From: an uncultured Kordiimonas sp.
Lineage (GTDB): Bacteria > Pseudomonadota > Alphaproteobacteria > Sphingomonadales > Kordiimonadaceae
Assembly (NCBI GenBank): GCA_947503625.1
Contig: CANNEK010000006.1
Span: forward strand, 1-64,000
Reading direction: 5' to 3'
DNA length: 64,000 nucleotides
Shown here piece after piece: positions 62,598 to 64,000 of this stretch; the stretch's first letter is position 1, and each line of letters begins with the position of its first letter. The notes beneath the pieces were generated by a model. It saw only the letters and a program-made list of their open reading frames with translations, was not told the DNA's origin and did not search any database. The position numbers were made by a program, and so were the translations under genes.

Positions 62598-63668
62598 ATG
62601 GCTTGGGAGTTTACTGATCACCTGTTTCGTTTTGGGGCGATCTGCAATCTATCCTGGATAGTTTTTATGGCCGCCAGCAACCATTCGAAACTGGCCCATA
62701 CTTACATTATAGTTCCTGCCATGGTCTCAGCCATATGTTTTCTGGTTACAGGGGCTTATGACGAAGTCGCTCTGTTTGGCTGGTTTGGCTATGTATTAGG
62801 ATTTGTAGCCCGACTTGCGATTGTTCTGCACTGGCTATTCACTATCAATCTCCTCACTGACGGTTTTCGATTGGGTCCATTCCATATAGTGGTGTTGGCA
62901 ATTTATCTTGTAAGAGCTCTGATTTTCCAGCTGGATATTGTTCCTGATGATATTATGGCGGTGTTCTCGCACGTGATGCTCGCGGGGCTTTATATATTCC
63001 TCACATATAAAGTATTGTCGGATATGCCTGGCGACCTTCTTGAGAAGCGGCGGAGGTTTCGTATCTGGTATATCCTTGGGTATATTCTGGTCACAGTCAC
63101 CTTGATACTGGAGCGCAAGTTCATAAGTGGCGCCTTGTATTCTGATCATACCTCCCTCATTGAATCGCTGGGGATCTTTCTAATAACTACTTACTTGTTG
63201 TATCATTCCATTCGACCAGAAGACGTCTATCCGTTTGAAGCGAACTACAGAAAACCATCTGTTGCTATGGTGAGCAACTTATCGCCTGAAAAGAAATCCA
63301 CTTTAATGGCGGCAGACAGTCACAACCTGGAACTCCTGAAGCGCAAAATGGAAGAGGGCCTATACAGTGAGCCAGGCTTAACGGTGGCCAAGCTCGCAGA
63401 AACTCTGGGAATACAAGAACACAGGTTAAGAAAACTAATCAACTTTCGCCTGGGCCACCGAAATATTTCTCAGTATCTAAACGACTACCGCATAGACGAA
63501 GCGAAAAGGCGTCTCACAGATATCGAGGAACGCCATGTGCAGATTCTGACCATCGCGATGGAAGCGGGGTATGTATCACTCCGGCCATTCAATCGCGCCT
63601 TTAAGGAGCGCACAGGGCAAACTCCTACGGAATACCGAGAACAACACCTAAGCACTCCACCAAGCTGA
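62598..63668 (+). CDS. AraC-family regulator with an N-terminal membrane domain
   Basis: The protein has 356 residues, with GGGGA six bases before the ATG. Residues 10-205 have about seven hydrophobic segments (AICNLSWIVFMAAS, IIVPAMVSAICFLVTGAY, WFGYVLGFVARLAIVLHWLF, HIVVLAIYLVRALIF, VFSHVMLAGLYIFLTY, IWYILGYILVTVTLI, ESLGIFLITTYLLYHS). Residues 245-350 form an AraC DNA-binding domain (LTVAKLAETLGIQEHRLRKL, RAFKERTGQTPTEYREQ). A membrane sensor fused directly to an AraC domain is a one-component system that must reach DNA from the membrane. It is divergent from the four-gene operon and is the obvious candidate for its control. Confidence 0.88.
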   Translation: MAWEFTDHLFRFGAICNLSWIVFMAASNHSKLAHTYIIVPAMVSAICFLVTGAYDEVALFGWFGYVLGFVARLAIVLHWLFTINLLTDGFRLGPFHIVVLAIYLVRALIFQLDIVPDDIMAVFSHVMLAGLYIFLTYKVLSDMPGDLLEKRRRFRIWYILGYILVTVTLILERKFISGALYSDHTSLIESLGIFLITTYLLYHSIRPEDVYPFEANYRKPSVAMVSNLSPEKKSTLMAADSHNLELLKRKMEEGLYSEPGLTVAKLAETLGIQEHRLRKLINFRLGHRNISQYLNDYRIDEAKRRLTDIEERHVQILTIAMEAGYVSLRPFNRAFKERTGQTPTEYREQHLSTPPS

Positions 63669-63830
63669 TCACTACCCAAATGCAAACGATTTGTAGCTAA
63701 AAATGGGGCGGCAAAGGAATGATTAAACCATCTTTGGAAACTGCTTTGGGTCTGAGGCTACGCCTCCTCGTGTTGACCTTCCTCACTTTGTTCGTCGGTC
63801 TGAACGGCAGTTAAAATCCGCGACCCCATA

Positions 63831-63869
63831 ACAGCAAAAGGCGCCCCATAAGGGACGCCTTTTGACTGT
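63831..63869. terminator. Hairpin terminator at junction f
   Basis: AAAAGGCGCCCC and GGGACGCCTTTT with the outer bases ACAGC and GACTGT form a stem around an ATAA loop. It stands in the same place relative to the tRNA T-arm piece as the hairpins at 24991 and 48350. Confidence 0.78.
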
Positions 63870-63870
63870 T

Positions 63871-64000
63871 TGGTTGTGGGAGTAGGGTTTAAGTCCGCTC
63901 GAAGAAGTTTCTTCGATGCTCCTTGGCCCTTCGGACTGCCGTCCTTGGTCTGAACCTTTTACGGTTCAAGTCCTACGCGCAGCCCATATACGTAAAAAGG
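63871..64000 (-). repeat. tRNA-fMet T-arm piece and start of junction f (cut by the window edge)
   Basis: TGGTTGTGGGAGTAGGGTTT (63871-63890) is the complement of the acceptor/T-arm end. It is followed by a 60-base insert and then by the 50 bases (63951-64000) identical to 48467-48516. At the other copy this repeat leads into a terminator and the intact tRNA 3' end, so the next junction should begin within about 30 bases of the edge. The flank at 63762-63800 also carries the TTCGTCGGTC phrase found at the other junctions. Confidence 0.8.

Larger units (their letters stand above)
56138..64000. mobile_element. Putative integrative element 5 (cysteine-peptidase-like operon cargo), right end open
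   Basis: It runs from fragment e to the T-arm piece at 63871 and the edge, about 7.8 kb. Cargo: a membrane-anchored AraC-type regulator and a divergent operon of four genes. No integrase is seen within the window. Confidence 0.55.

Overview
The window reads as a stretch of an alphaproteobacterial chromosome. The clearest clue is a set of initiator tRNA-fMet 3' ends with alphaproteobacterial-type sequence. A TonB-dependent receptor with a short TonB box, a MipA/OmpV protein, many TTG/GTG starts and moderate GC fit this. Genus is not resolved; a marine Kordiimonadales-like organism is only a guess.

Layout. Positions 1-16.9 kb hold chromosomal-style metabolism: the start of a sulfotransferase, a 7TMR-DISM histidine kinase broken by an apparent frameshift with a divergent LuxR-type response regulator, a TonB-dependent receptor, and an acyl-CoA catabolic cluster. 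That cluster contains two crotonases, an SDR, a thiolase with its DUF35 partner, both CoA-transferase subunits, an acyl-CoA dehydrogenase, an acyl-CoA synthetase, a SnoaL-like protein and an AraC regulator. The set resembles CoA-dependent breakdown of a steroid, terpenoid or other large ring or side-chain acid, with the receptor as a possible importer.

From 17 kb to the right edge the DNA is divided by repeated copies of the 3' part of tRNA-fMet, all on the minus strand. Each copy that reaches the anticodon arm is followed by the same AT-rich tail of about 110 bases, and most are preceded by a hairpin terminator. I read this as five integrative elements stacked in tandem at the 3' end of tRNA-fMet. 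Their cargo is: (1) 17.2-25.0 kb, an HxlR-controlled hydrolase/crotonase pathway; (2) 25.2-30.7 kb, a MipA, cytochrome b561 and hydrolase operon facing a CpxRA-like two-component system, with a GTAAA-N5-GTAAA box between them; (3) 30.8-48.5 kb, two hybrid kinases whose kinase-receiver halves appear identical in DNA, two paralogous OmpR-type regulators, an RTX metalloprotease, a 2206-residue PPC/VCBS/RTX protein and a pair of related small proteins; (4) 48.6-56.1 kb, two gene fragments and a 2022-residue autotransporter; (5) 56.1-64 kb, a membrane-anchored AraC-type regulator facing an operon of two unrecognised proteins and two serine-rich proteins with a cysteine-peptidase-like Cys/His signature.

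No integrase, transposase or type I secretion system is visible. All elements except 4 carry their own regulators. Elements 3-5 carry secreted, surface or possibly effector proteins. The integrase and the intact tRNA-fMet are predicted to lie beyond the right edge. The most novel-looking parts are the integrase-free tRNA-fMet cassette array, the duplicated kinases, and the element 5 operon.
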